DNA of 64,000 nt from Desulfobacter sp. (GTDB lineage Bacteria > Desulfobacterota > Desulfobacteria > Desulfobacterales > Desulfobacteraceae), in assembly GCA_028768525.1 (NCBI GenBank), contig CP054837.1, positions 3,654,001 to 3,718,000 of the forward strand. Direction: 5' to 3'. A model generated the notes under the pieces. That model was not told the DNA's origin. It saw only the letters and a list, made by a program, of their open reading frames with translations, and did not search any database. The translations under genes were made by a program, and so were the position numbers. Below are positions 51,219 to 61,100 of the stretch, piece after piece. How positions within the stretch are numbered: the stretch's first letter is position 1; each line of letters starts with the position of its first letter.

Positions 51219-51566
51219 TTAGTATTTACCTTGAGTTCTGAATTTTTTGATGTTTTTGTTTTCGGGTTGTTTCCTGATTTCAACCCAATATTCTTCTAAA
51301 ACATTATCATCTATTTCAACATCTGTATTGTACAAAGCATTTTTACCATCTTTTCGACAACCAGTGATCCAATATTCATCGCCGCTTTCCAGTTCGTAAT
51401 AATTTGCTTTGAACCCATCGCCTTTCAGTGACTGAAAACTTTTCCCTTTGTACTTGAGTGTTTTGCCACTTTTTGAGAATGAGACTCTTCCAATTCGAGC
51501 CGGGCCAGATAGTCCACTCTCACCCGATTTATTTTCAATCCACATTATTCTTGACGTATTATTCAT
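51219..51566 (-). CDS. Cassette gene: small protein of a family often found in integron cassettes
   Basis: A 115-residue soluble protein (IMWIENKSGESGLSGPARIG, KYKGKSFQSLKGDGFKANYY, SGDEYWITGCRKDGKNALY, EEYWVEIRKQPE). I recognise the pattern as that of a small protein family, sometimes misnamed 1-deoxy-D-xylulose-5-phosphate synthase, common in genomes and cassettes. Its true function is not known. Bounded by attC sites on both sides. Confidence 0.8.
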   Translation of the reverse strand: MNNTSRIMWIENKSGESGLSGPARIGRVSFSKSGKTLKYKGKSFQSLKGDGFKANYYELESGDEYWITGCRKDGKNALYNTDVEIDDNVLEEYWVEIRKQPENKNIKKFRTQGKY

Positions 51567-51580
51567 TTTATTTCTTTACA

Positions 51581-51684
51581 CAGAACGTTTGAGCCAACCA
51601 GCCGGCCCAAACTGCTGGAACCTTGCACAGCCTTCTTGGAAAACCCGGCAGGTTGCCCCGGTCTGGTTCGGTGATTGGTTATAC
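51581..51684 (-). other. attC recombination site of the lipoprotein cassette
   Basis: On the minus strand GTATAACC...CGAACCAGACCGG on the left pairs with CCGGCTGGTTGG...CGTTCTG on the right; the arms align as CCGG(T)CTGGTT with extrahelical bases. It lies between the stop of the 121-residue lipoprotein gene and the start of the 115-residue gene. Confidence 0.8.
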
Positions 51685-51692
51685 TCAAGCTA

Positions 51693-52058
51693 TTATTTTA
51701 AGATTAAATAGCCACCACACCACGCCTTTCCAGACTCGCTGCTAACTTTTATGAACAAGGTTCTGAACGAAAATGCCTCATTACTTCTAAAACCAACATA
51801 ACAGCCGTTGTCGCCCTTATCCACCCAACCGCATTTTATGGAAGGATTGGCCAAGTTTACTTTTAAGGCGTCTTCTTCACACAATGAATCTGGATGGTTA
51901 AGCATATAGTTTTGTGCGATAATTATCATTTCTTCTTCACTAACCCCATCAGAAATAACAATATCTGAGTATTTTGATTCAATCAGCATTGGGTCTGGCG
52001 TACTGGATGAACAACCGACCAGGAATAGTAGAATTATTATGATAGAAAATTGTTTCAT
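51693..52058 (-). CDS. First cassette gene: small lipoprotein
   Basis: A 121-residue product with a lipoprotein signal (IIIILLFLVGCSSS). The mature part has no recognised family but holds four cysteines (LCEED, IKCGW, GCYVG, WCGGY) that could form disulfides. It is the cassette next to attI and would be the best expressed from the promoter at 52104-52133. Confidence 0.75.
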   Translation of the reverse strand: MKQFSIIIILLFLVGCSSSTPDPMLIESKYSDIVISDGVSEEEMIIIAQNYMLNHPDSLCEEDALKVNLANPSIKCGWVDKGDNGCYVGFRSNEAFSFRTLFIKVSSESGKAWCGGYLILK

Positions 52059-52103
52059 AGTTTTAACAATATAATGTGTGGTTCTGTATATCCTTCAAAT
52101 TAT

Positions 52104-52133
52104 TTTATAATTTGACTGGATAGACAAAGTCAA
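52104..52133 (-). promoter_or_regulatory. Promoter reading into the cassette array
   Basis: On the minus strand TTGACT (52128-52133) and TTATAA (52105-52110) are spaced 17 bp (or TATAAA with 18 bp). It points at the first cassette gene. It could serve as a Pc-like or cassette-borne promoter. Confidence 0.6.
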
Positions 52134-52149
52134 GTATCATTTCCCTAAC

Positions 52150-52180
52150 TGGATAACACCGAAATTTTAACGTTATCAAA
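52150..52180 (-). other. Probable attI site
   Basis: The space between intI (start 52191) and the first cassette contains, on the minus strand, TTTGATAACGTTAAAATTTC, with a GTTAAAA crossover-like core at 52167-52173. The position between divergent intI and cassettes is where attI belongs; exact limits cannot be set by eye. Confidence 0.5.
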
Positions 52181-53003
52181 GTTTGATATCATGCTAAAAG
52201 TCCCGCCAGCCCTAATCAAAAAATATGACCGGCTGCTGGTTAACAGCGAAGCACAGCCAAAAGAATATCCTGCTTATCGGAAATGGCTCAGGTACTATCT
52301 TGATTTCTGCAAAAAATATGATCATGGGTATGCAGACTCCGAAAGCTTATTGATTTTTGTTGATAAACTGAAATCAAAGAAGCAGAATTTATTTCAGCAA
52401 GATCAAGCCCAAAAGGCTGTAAGGCTTTACTATGCAGGACTCGAACAACAAACACAAGCACAAATATCTGAGCATAATAATCTCAAGACTGCGCCCTTGA
52501 TTCAAGAGGGAGTAAGCCCTTTCAGCGCAGGCAATGAAAACGATCTCTGGAATCAGTCCATGCAATCATTAAAAAATGAAATACAGGTCCGTCATTATTC
52601 AAATAAGACCCTGAAATCTTATTCATTGTGGGCTGAAAAACTACGTTATTTTGTCAAAGGGAAAAATCCTGAAACTCTGAACGTTGAAGATGTGAAAGGT
52701 TTTCTAACATTCCTTGCTGTAAAGAAAAAGGTTTCAGCTTCTTCCCAAAACCAGGCGTTTAATGCCTTGTTGTTTTATTTCAGGCATGTGTTGAAAAAAG
52801 AATTCGGTAAGGTGGACGGGGTAGTCAGAGCCAAAAGGAAACCGTATGTGCCTGTGGTGCTGTCCAGGGAAGAGGTTGATCGGGTTATTAACTGTCTGGA
52901 ATACCCATATGATCTGGTAGTGAAGCTTTTGTACGGATGCGGTCTGCGTTTGGCGGAATGCCTGAAGTTGAGAATAAAGGATTTTAATTTTGATCATAAC
53001 CTA

Positions 53004-53845
53004 GGGGCTGTTTCTAAATAAATCATGCTAACCAAACCAAGCAAGAAGCAATAAGCACCATTGCATGGTAACTGCTGGCGAGTTTCTCATATCGAGTCGA
53101 AACTCGCCGACAGGATTTTATTTTTGCGAAAAAGCATTCCACCAAATGTCGTTCCTTATAAAGGTGTTTATCAATTTTTCTCTGAACCGTTCTGTTTCTT
53201 CTTGATGGGATAATGACCTTAGAACCTTTAGATTCAACAATTTCAATAAGTTTGTCAGTATCATATGCTCTATCAGCAAGGAATTGATCTGCTTCTATGT
53301 CTGCCATTAACTCATAAGAAGGTACCATATCATGAACATTACCCCCGGTCAGTTTTATTCGTACTGGATTACCAAGGCCATCAACCACAGCATGGATTTT
53401 TGTTGTTAAACCACCTCGACTTCGCCCAATGGCCTGAGAGTATTGTCCACCTCGTGCCCCGCAACCGTGTTGGTGAAGTTTTACGTAGGATCCGTCTATC
53501 ATACCGGATTCTTTATCCTGGTTCTTTGCGACATTATTGAGAAGATCATCCCATGCTTCCAAAGAGGTCCATTTTGCAAATCTTTTATACACCGTTTGCC
53601 AAGGCCCGAATCTTTCAGGAAGATCACGCCAAGGAGCCCCTGTTTTTAAAATCCACAAAATCCCGTTAAACATTAATCGGTTATCTTTGGGCTTCCGCCC
53701 TCGTGTTTCTTTTTTGGGTGGTGCAAGTATTGGTTCTATTTGCTTCCATTTTTCATCTGAAATAGAGTGTCTGTTCATAAACAGGACGAAATCATCCCCC
53801 ATTTCAAATGTCTAGATTATTTTAAACTTTTTTGGAAACAGCCCC
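53004..53845 (-). mobile_element. IS5-family insertion sequence (IS427-like), 842 bp
   Basis: Terminal inverted repeats GGGGCTGTTTCTAAA and GGGGCTGTTTCCAAA bound the element, with a TA target duplication at 53002-53003 and 53846-53847. It contains one transposase gene. Exact excision rebuilds the integrase reading frame (CATAACCTA-ATCACC), so the insertion is clean. Confidence 0.93.
53023..53778 (-). CDS. IS5-family transposase
   Basis: A start at ATG 53778 (MNRHSISDEKWKQIEPIL) gives 251 residues. The DUF4096/DDE_Tnp_1 layout is intact: TGAPWRDLPERFGPWQTVYKRF in parts, then DDE residues in GMIDGSYVKLHQHG, FLADRAYDTDKL and RHLVECFFAKIK. The gene is complete in one frame, unlike many IS427-group elements that need a frameshift. 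Confidence 0.93.
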   Translation of the reverse strand: MNRHSISDEKWKQIEPILAPPKKETRGRKPKDNRLMFNGILWILKTGAPWRDLPERFGPWQTVYKRFAKWTSLEAWDDLLNNVAKNQDKESGMIDGSYVKLHQHGCGARGGQYSQAIGRSRGGLTTKIHAVVDGLGNPVRIKLTGGNVHDMVPSYELMADIEADQFLADRAYDTDKLIEIVESKGSKVIIPSRRNRTVQRKIDKHLYKERHLVECFFAKIKSCRRVSTRYEKLASSYHAMVLIASCLVWLA

Positions 53846-54348
53846 TAATCACCATCCACGATGGGAAAGGGAAAAAGGACCGGACCGTTCCAATACCGGA
53901 GACGGTCCGCAGGGAACTTGAACGGCAGACAAGTTATGTCGTTGATGTTCATGAAGATGATCTTAAAGAGGGTTTCTCCGGTGTTTTTATGCCCAATCGC
54001 CTTGAGGTGAAATATAAAAATGCGCCCAGAGAATTAACCTGGCAATGGTTTTTTCCTGCAAAGGAGCTGACTTTTGTGGCGGATTCCAACGAATACCGCA
54101 GGTATCATCTTCATGAAACTCATGTTCAAAAGGCTATAAAAAGAGCAGTCAGGAAATCAAAAATCATTAAGCGGGCGACAGCCCATACCTTCCGGCATAG
54201 TTTTGCAAGTCATCTGCTCCAGGCAAATTACGATATCAGAACGATTCAAGAACTTTTAGGGCATAGTGACGTTAGAACGACCATGATTTATACACACACA
54301 GTAAAATCAACAACATTGAAAGAAATCAAAAGCCCATTGGATCTCTGA

Positions 54349-54530
54349 AACGCATTCAATCCTTGAGGAGAAGTAATCTCGCGACGAGCACTTATGGTAT
54401 AAACTGTCGCTTTTGGTTCTGATCCCCGACCGCAACATCTGGTATGCAAGCATATTTTGAGCCGGGGGGCTAAAATCAAGATTATGCCCTGCTAAATTGG
54501 TAGGCGTGGCAAGTATTATAGGAATAAAGA
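54349..54530. other. Gene-free 182-bp stretch after the integrase gene
   Basis: No gene, clear terminator or attachment duplication was recognised here. Confidence 0.4.
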
Positions 54531-55286
54531 TTATTCACGTCCCATAATCCGGGCTATTGATCCATCTCTCTGCATTTCTTTGATTACTTTGTTTATTTTT
54601 GGAATGATCGCTTTTGTGGGTGATCGTTTTGAAAAAGCAAAATGAAATTTATCTTTGCAAAATTTGTTGGGAACTGTTTTGAATTTTGTTTTATCGACAG
54701 TTTTTGAAATAAGGAGCGGAGCGATTAATATTTCAGACTCGATAAAGCAATCAATACGCCCTGCAGCTAATTTTCTAAAGTTGAGTTCGATATTTCTAGC
54801 GTAACTTATTTCAAACCCATGAGCGGCAATTGCATTTTCAAAGTCCTCACAATGGCGATAACCACTAACCAGGCCGATTTTATAGGGTTTAAGGTCTGAA
54901 AAGGCAGACAAAAAGGCTGGTGGTTGTTTTTTAGTTGAAAAGTAAACGACTAACCCTGTGGTGATGACGGGATCAGTATAATCTAAAAATTCAGTTCGTT
55001 CTTTCTTGAAATATATGAATGGCACACCGTCGCCTATACCGTTTTTCATATTGGAAAGTAACCGTTTCCAAGGGTATTCTTTTATAACATAATCAATGCC
55101 GATGCGATTAAATATCTCACTGGTAATTTCATCCATGCTTTGATTTCGGACACTGGTATGAAGAATGATTTTCTGAATATCCTGGGCCGCAACAGATTCC
55201 GTCTGTGTGAAGATCAACAGCACAAGAACGATGCTTAGAAAAAGGTTTCGATTAAATAAACCTTTCTTTGAATTAAGAAGATGCAT
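54531..55286 (-). CDS. Extracellular solute-binding protein, family 3 (SBP_bac_3)
   Basis: A 251-residue secreted protein with an N-terminal signal (NLFLSIVLVLLIFTQTESVAA). Family features are EYPWKRLLSNMKNGIGDGVP, FIYFKKERTEFLDYTDPVI and AAGRIDCFIESEIL. It lies just outside the integron and has no transporter partner nearby. It is similar in type to the protein at 19418. Confidence 0.83.
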   Translation of the reverse strand: MHLLNSKKGLFNRNLFLSIVLVLLIFTQTESVAAQDIQKIILHTSVRNQSMDEITSEIFNRIGIDYVIKEYPWKRLLSNMKNGIGDGVPFIYFKKERTEFLDYTDPVITTGLVVYFSTKKQPPAFLSAFSDLKPYKIGLVSGYRHCEDFENAIAAHGFEISYARNIELNFRKLAAGRIDCFIESEILIAPLLISKTVDKTKFKTVPNKFCKDKFHFAFSKRSPTKAIIPKINKVIKEMQRDGSIARIMGRE

Positions 55287-55442
55287 TGAAAAAATTTATA
55301 CCCTATCTCATAAAAATTAAAATAATTGGAGATAATCATTCCCGTTTGATAATTGCAATAGGAAAGCGGCTTTAAAATGGAATCCATCAATTGAGTTCTG
55401 GGTATGAGGATGACTCTTGGCTGAGTCGATTATGAGAATAAG

Positions 55443-58118
55443 CTATTGTTTCTGTTGATTTTGATTGCGAAAAGAACCCGCTATTCTGATGGCCCGGACA
55501 ATCAATCGGTCCAGGGGGCGGTGTACCAGATTGGCGGCCCTGCGGATGATTGCCATGAGCCTGCGGCCGATGTCGCCCAGCCCCAGCAGGGAGGCCAGAA
55601 ATTGGATGATAATTGGGATGGCGCCTGACAGGGCGTTTACCAGGGCGGTTCCGGCCCGGGCGATGCCGCCCCTGGCGATTTCCACCGTGTTTTCCAGAAT
55701 GGTTCCCAGGATGTCCAGTATCCGGCCTAAATGGGCGGAGAGGGATTCAATGGCACGGTAGAGGGCAGTGAGGGCATTGATGACCGGTGTGATGCCGGTG
55801 ACATCCAGGAGGCTGAGCAGCAATGGGGATGCCCTGGCGATGATTACCCGGTTGATCCACTCCGTCAGGGGGGCCAGCAGGTTTTGCTCCAGCCTGGCCA
55901 TGGCGGCGGTGAGAAGGGGGATGATATTGCCGAAGAATCTTGAAAATCCCAGCCGCAGGGCCCGGAGCAGGTTGGAAAGAAAGCCGCCCGGGTCCATGAG
56001 GATGTGGCTGAATGCTTCTGTGGAACGGGCAAAAATCATGGCGGCCAGGCGGGCGGGGATGCCGGCCAGGGAGAGCAGTCTTTCCCAAAAGCGTCTCAGG
56101 CCACCCATGACATTTCCGTCCACGAAGATCTGGTTGAGGATTTCCATGGCCGCCTCCCTGGCCCTGTCCCAAAGTCCCATTTCTCCGGTGAGTTGATTGA
56201 ACAGGGGGATGCGGCTCAGGATCCGCCGGATGAGAAAATCTTTTACCGGATTGATGATGCACCGGGGAAGGTCCGCCCACAGAGGATCCATCACCAGTTC
56301 CTGCAGTCTGCCCAGAAGGTCTCCCAGGGTTTCTGCCACCCGGTTCAGGAGCCGGGACACCGGCCGGATAAACCTGAGGAGAAGGCTGAGGCCCCGGTTT
56401 ACGGTGCCAAATACCGTGGTGGCGGCATTTTGGGCCCAGCCGGAAAGGCGGGTGGCGCTCCGCTGCAGCCATTGGAGGGGCCCGGCGGCAAGGCCGATCA
56501 CCGGGGCGGCGGCAAGGCGCTGGAGAAATGCTGATGCGGCATGGGCCAGTCCGCTGATTCTGCCCGCCACCCAGTCTCCTGCAGCGGCAATCCCCGCCCT
56601 CAGGGACTGGGTCTCCCCGGTAATTGCAGGCAAAAGGCGTTCCCTGAGGCGTTCCCGGTGCCGGATGATGCTGCCCCCCTGCTGCTCGTCCATGGCTGCG
56701 GCGGCCCTGTCCGCGCTTTGGCGCCAGGCATTTACCCTTTCCCTCATGCTGAGAAGGCCGTCCAGGGGGAGGATGGCACCGATCCGGTCCGCCATCTGCT
56801 GTACCGGTGCCGCCATTGTGCCCAGTCCTTCCCGGATCCCTTCCCATGCCTCCCGGGTTTTTTGGGTGACCCATGCCGTGATGCCGCCTTGGCCGCCGCC
56901 CCCGGTGATGCCCAGCCGGTCTCTTACCCAGTTCCAGACCGCCGCCGGCCCCTGCCTGACCGGGGCGGTCCAGGCCCAGATCCGGGACCCCAGTCCGGAG
57001 ATGAATTCCCATACATCACCGGCCGCCGCCCTGAGCCAGGCCATGACCGGGGTGGCCAGGGCCGACCTGATGCCGGCGATAAGATTTCCAATGGGCCGGA
57101 AAAAGTCCCGGAGGACGGACCATGCCCCGCCGGCCATGCGGGAGAGGGTGCCCCGAAGCCGGGTCAATGCGTTGAAAAGGGGGCGGCAGTTTCCCCCGGC
57201 CAGGGCGGGGATGATTTCCGCGGCCTCTGCCCCAAGCCGGGTAAAAAGGGAGAAAAGGCTTTCCAGCACCGGGCTTGAATCTGTGATCCGGTTGAATATC
57301 CCTGCGGCGGCCCGGGTAAGTCGCTCCCTGAGGTAGGGCACAATGCCCCGGCCGGAAATTTCCCTTAGGAATGAGACCAGGGCGGGAGGGGCCACGGATG
57401 CCACAAAGGCCCGAATCCGGTCCGCCCCCCATTGGGCTGCATCGTCCACAAACGCCCTGGCCCGGTCCAGAAGGCCCGGGCCTGATTCTCCCCCGCCTTC
57501 CCCGGGGGACCTCTGGATGTGAACCGGGGCGGGGGTGATGGGTGCCCCGGCTGCCCGGGCGGGGGGCTGCCCGGCGGGGCGGTCCAGGGCCGGGGCGGCT
57601 CCCTGCTGGGCCACATGGGCCAGCTCGTGGGCCATGAGGCGGATGTCGGATTCGGATTCCCCCGGTCCCAGCCAGATGTGCCTGCCCAGGGTAAATGCCC
57701 GGGCCTTGATTCCTGCTGCAGCCTGTCTGTCCCGGGGACTGTCATGGACGGTGACCCCTGAAAAATCGAAGGGCAGGCGCCTGGAAATCACCAGCCGGGT
57801 CCGGCGGCTCAGGGGCCTGCCCCCGGAAAGGGAGATGGCCGGGTATGGAATGGGGACCGGACCGGGGGGATGGGGAAGCCGGCTTATGTCGGGGAAGGCC
57901 GCGGCAGGTCCCCGGGGCGGGTGGTGAACCGCCGCACTGATCCTTTCCGCTTCCCGTTCGTGGCGGTCCGGTTCCTCCCGGGCCGGTGGCCCGGCTTTTT
58001 TTCGCAGAACCGCTGCCAGAGCTGCTCTTTGGCTGGCCGGAGAGACCCTTCCAGATATGGGCATGGGCCGGCTTTTTTTCTTTTTGGCTGTCTCTTTGGC
58101 TCGGGCATGGGTCTGCAT
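55443..58118 (-). CDS. DUF4157 (eCIS core) large helical protein
   Basis: An 891-residue protein. An Arg/Lys/Pro-rich N-terminus leads to a DUF4157 domain at about residues 110-195, with VTVHDSPRDRQAAAGIKARAF, GRHIWLGPG and the metalloprotease-like HELAHVAQQG (HExxH). The remaining 690 residues are amphipathic, Trp- and Arg-rich helices in irregular repeats (LSGWAQNAATTVFGTVNRGL and similar). DUF4157 is a hallmark of extracellular contractile injection system loci, where it is found in cargo or associated proteins. It is the last gene of the block and probably a payload; that role is inference. Confidence 0.82.
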   Translation of the reverse strand: MQTHARAKETAKKKKSRPMPISGRVSPASQRAALAAVLRKKAGPPAREEPDRHEREAERISAAVHHPPRGPAAAFPDISRLPHPPGPVPIPYPAISLSGGRPLSRRTRLVISRRLPFDFSGVTVHDSPRDRQAAAGIKARAFTLGRHIWLGPGESESDIRLMAHELAHVAQQGAAPALDRPAGQPPARAAGAPITPAPVHIQRSPGEGGGESGPGLLDRARAFVDDAAQWGADRIRAFVASVAPPALVSFLREISGRGIVPYLRERLTRAAAGIFNRITDSSPVLESLFSLFTRLGAEAAEIIPALAGGNCRPLFNALTRLRGTLSRMAGGAWSVLRDFFRPIGNLIAGIRSALATPVMAWLRAAAGDVWEFISGLGSRIWAWTAPVRQGPAAVWNWVRDRLGITGGGGQGGITAWVTQKTREAWEGIREGLGTMAAPVQQMADRIGAILPLDGLLSMRERVNAWRQSADRAAAAMDEQQGGSIIRHRERLRERLLPAITGETQSLRAGIAAAGDWVAGRISGLAHAASAFLQRLAAAPVIGLAAGPLQWLQRSATRLSGWAQNAATTVFGTVNRGLSLLLRFIRPVSRLLNRVAETLGDLLGRLQELVMDPLWADLPRCIINPVKDFLIRRILSRIPLFNQLTGEMGLWDRAREAAMEILNQIFVDGNVMGGLRRFWERLLSLAGIPARLAAMIFARSTEAFSHILMDPGGFLSNLLRALRLGFSRFFGNIIPLLTAAMARLEQNLLAPLTEWINRVIIARASPLLLSLLDVTGITPVINALTALYRAIESLSAHLGRILDILGTILENTVEIARGGIARAGTALVNALSGAIPIIIQFLASLLGLGDIGRRLMAIIRRAANLVHRPLDRLIVRAIRIAGSFRNQNQQKQ

Positions 58119-58134
58119 GGGGCATCTCCCGGAA

Positions 58135-61100
58135 TCAGGTCAGGTTGGAGGTGTAGCCCCGGATCCTCACCGGCACCACCGCAGTTTCGGCTCCGGGGGC
58201 GATATTATCGGAAATGATCCAGAGGTTGCCGTCCCAGTCGGCGGCACTCACCCCCAGGGGGACGAACCGGATGCCGGTGAGGCAGTTGGCAAAGGAATTC
58301 TGACGGGCCAGGACGGTTCGGCCCATGGACCCGTAAATCCTCAGCCCCTCGTAAAAGAGTTGTTCCGTGGCCGGCTTTCCGGCCGCTGTCATCCGGTTGT
58401 TTTCCACGATTAAATGCTTGCAGTTGCCCACCATCACGGCCCTGGCCGCCCGGGGCTGGGTGGCCGGTTTTGCCAGGGAGAGTCGGTTGCCGGCGATGAT
58501 CAGGGAATCGGCCTGGATGCCCGAGCCGGTCTTTTTATGGTAGCCGCCGTCGCTCAGGGCCACCCGAATCCCTTCGGCTGTTCCGGAGATAGAATTGTTC
58601 AGTATCTGGATTTCCCCGGCCTTTTTCCCGGCGCAGACAATGCCCTGGGCGCCTGCCGCCGGATTGTGCTGCTTCATATAATCGTACCAGGCGGCCACTT
58701 CGGTGAACCGGTCCCTAAAGGTTTTATCCGTCAGCAGCCGGTTTGCCAGGCGTTTCAGGTATTTTTTTGCGGCTCCGGTGCTTTTCCGGTCGGCGGCCTT
58801 TGGGAGATCCGCCGCCATGATGCTCTGCCAGGTGCCCTGGCCGGCAACGGAATCAAAGCCGATGCGGAAATCGCCGAGCCTGAACCCCACTTCCCGGCCC
58901 AGGCCGGCATCGGCCTCGGGCACGGCCTGGCCTGCGGCAAAGAGGTTGCGGACCACCTCCAGTTTCACTGCCGGGTCTGCGGTGAGGGCGGCAAACCGGT
59001 CCTCGCCCACCACGGTTCTGAAATTGGCCAGCCGTGAGGCAAAGGCCTCGGGTTTGGCTTCCCTGGCCGCAAGGTCGGAGATGACCCGGTTGACATAGGC
59101 GGCTGCGGCATTCCCGCTTTCAAGATCGGCAGCTTCCGGCGGGGCGTCCCTGAATACCGCCTTCCAGGCCGTGTCGCCCACTGAGGAATGGAAACGGACC
59201 GTAAAATCCCCCACCCGCACGGCAATATTGCCGGCGGCGGCATCCGATGCCCTGACGCTGCGGTGGTAGTCGGCCCTGATCCGGTCGGCCAATTGGCGGC
59301 CCAGTTCCCCCTGCCGGACCTTGTCGGCCACAATGGTTTCAAAGGTGAGGACCTTGGGCCGGGGGGCGGTGTTTACGGTGTTGTCCCGGATCATCACCCG
59401 GCTGCCGTTGATCACCAGCAGGCCCCCCTGGTAGTGGCCGGTGATAAAGTCGCAGCCCGAGATCCTAACGGAATCCACGGCCGTATCCGATGCCACGGTC
59501 ATGCAGGTGGCGGTGAGCCGGGTGCCGGCGGCGCATTTGAGCCGCAGGGCCGATGCCCTGACCTCGGGGGTGTTCTGGATGGTGAGCACCCCCCGCAGGG
59601 ATTTCTGGTTAAAGGGAGCCACGGCGGTGCTGTCCATGGAGAGACCGCTGATGTCCACCCCGGCGCAGGCATCGATGAGCAGGGCGCACTCCCGGCCTAT
59701 AATCCGGATATGGGTGGCCCGGCCGGCACCGGTGATTTTCAGGTGCCCCTTGTTTTGAATCTGCAGGGTCTGGCTCAGTTCATAGACGCCGGCCCTGAAG
59801 CAGACGTGGGCGTTTTCATCGGGGGCGATGCGGTCGAAGACCGTTTCCCACCCCGGTTCCGGGGCCACGGTATAGGAGACGCAGGCCCGCATGTTTTCGA
59901 TTTTGGTACACAGGTCATTGAGCCCGTCCTGGACGGAAAAAAGGGGCTGATTTTCATTGCGGATGATACAGTGGGCGGGATCGTCCCGGTCCAGGGGGAG
60001 GTGGGCGGCGCTGAGCCGGGAGAGGATCATGTCCAGCATGCGCCGGACACTGGCTTCCCGGTTGTCCATGGTAAGGTGGCGGCCGGCCGCTTCCAGCAGG
60101 CTGTGGATGGTCCGGGTGTCGGCCCCGGCTTGGACCGGGGGCGGGGCATAGCCTATATCTTCGGCATTGAGACGGTCCAGCCGGGGCAGGGCGGGCCGCC
60201 GGGTCCGGGTGGCGTCTGCACCGGGGGATTCCTCCCACAGGGCGGTGTCCCAGGCCAGGTTTCCGCCGGTCAGCCTGGCAATGCGGCAATAATGGTGGTC
60301 AATGCCCGAGGGCAGGGCCATGGACAGGAGGGGGAGCGGTTCTCCGGCCAGGGCCGAGCGTACGGGTTTACTCCAATAATCCCCCTTTAAAAAATGGGCG
60401 GCACTGCCCGGGGCCTGTTCCAGCTCCAGGCGCAGGACCATGGTGTTGAGGGTGATGATCAGCCGGGGGGTGGTGCCCGCTTCTGTCCCGTCGGTGTATG
60501 CCTCTTCATAGGCGTCGGGGAAGCCCGGGCCGAGGTGGACAAACCCGTGCTCGTGCCAGGATTTTTCCGGTGCCGGTCCCAGCCCGGCACTCCGGTCCCG
60601 GCCGGTGACGAATTCCCAGCTGCCTCCGGCGGTCCGGCGGATGATGCAGAATCCGTCCCAGCGGCGGATGAGCAGGTCCGGGTCCGGTGCCGGGTAGGTG
60701 GTGTGCAGCCCTGTGCCGTATTGCCTGGGGCAGTCCCCGGAGGGGATGAAATGCCTGCCGGAATGGCATTCCGAGGCAAATCGGTCGGCCCTGCCGCTGA
60801 ATACTTCATAGCAGTGGCTGCTGCTCCTGAATCCGGGGGGGACATTGTCCATGGCATACTGCTCCGCACCGTTTTCACTGGACCATTTGAGTTCAAGGGT
60901 GTCGATCCTGCCCGCATTGTCGCGGGTGACACTGTGGATTTCCGCCCGGAAGAGGTAATCGGAAACCGCTTCGTTGAGCCGGGTTTCCCGGGCGCAGGGA
61001 TCACAGGGATCGGGCTCGGTCTCCCCTTTCCTGATGTGCAGGGTAAGGGCGGCATTGCCCCTGGACGGATTGAGTTCCGGATTTTCAGGATCTACGGCTG

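Larger units (their letters stand above)
52191..54348 (+). pseudogene. intI: Integron integrase IntI, interrupted by an IS5-family element
   Basis: Removing 53004-53845 and one TA copy restores an uninterrupted 437-residue tyrosine recombinase. It has a long N-terminal extension (about 110 residues), a SAM-like core-binding domain (YSNKTLKSYSLWAEKLRYFV) and a catalytic domain with Arg in YGCGLRLAECLKLR, HTFRHSFASHLL, LLGHSDVRTTMIYTH (His and Tyr). The segment MPNRLEVKYKNAPRELTWQW is the extra patch found only in integron integrases. In its present state the gene is split and should be inactive, leaving the array fixed unless another integrase acts. Confidence 0.92.
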
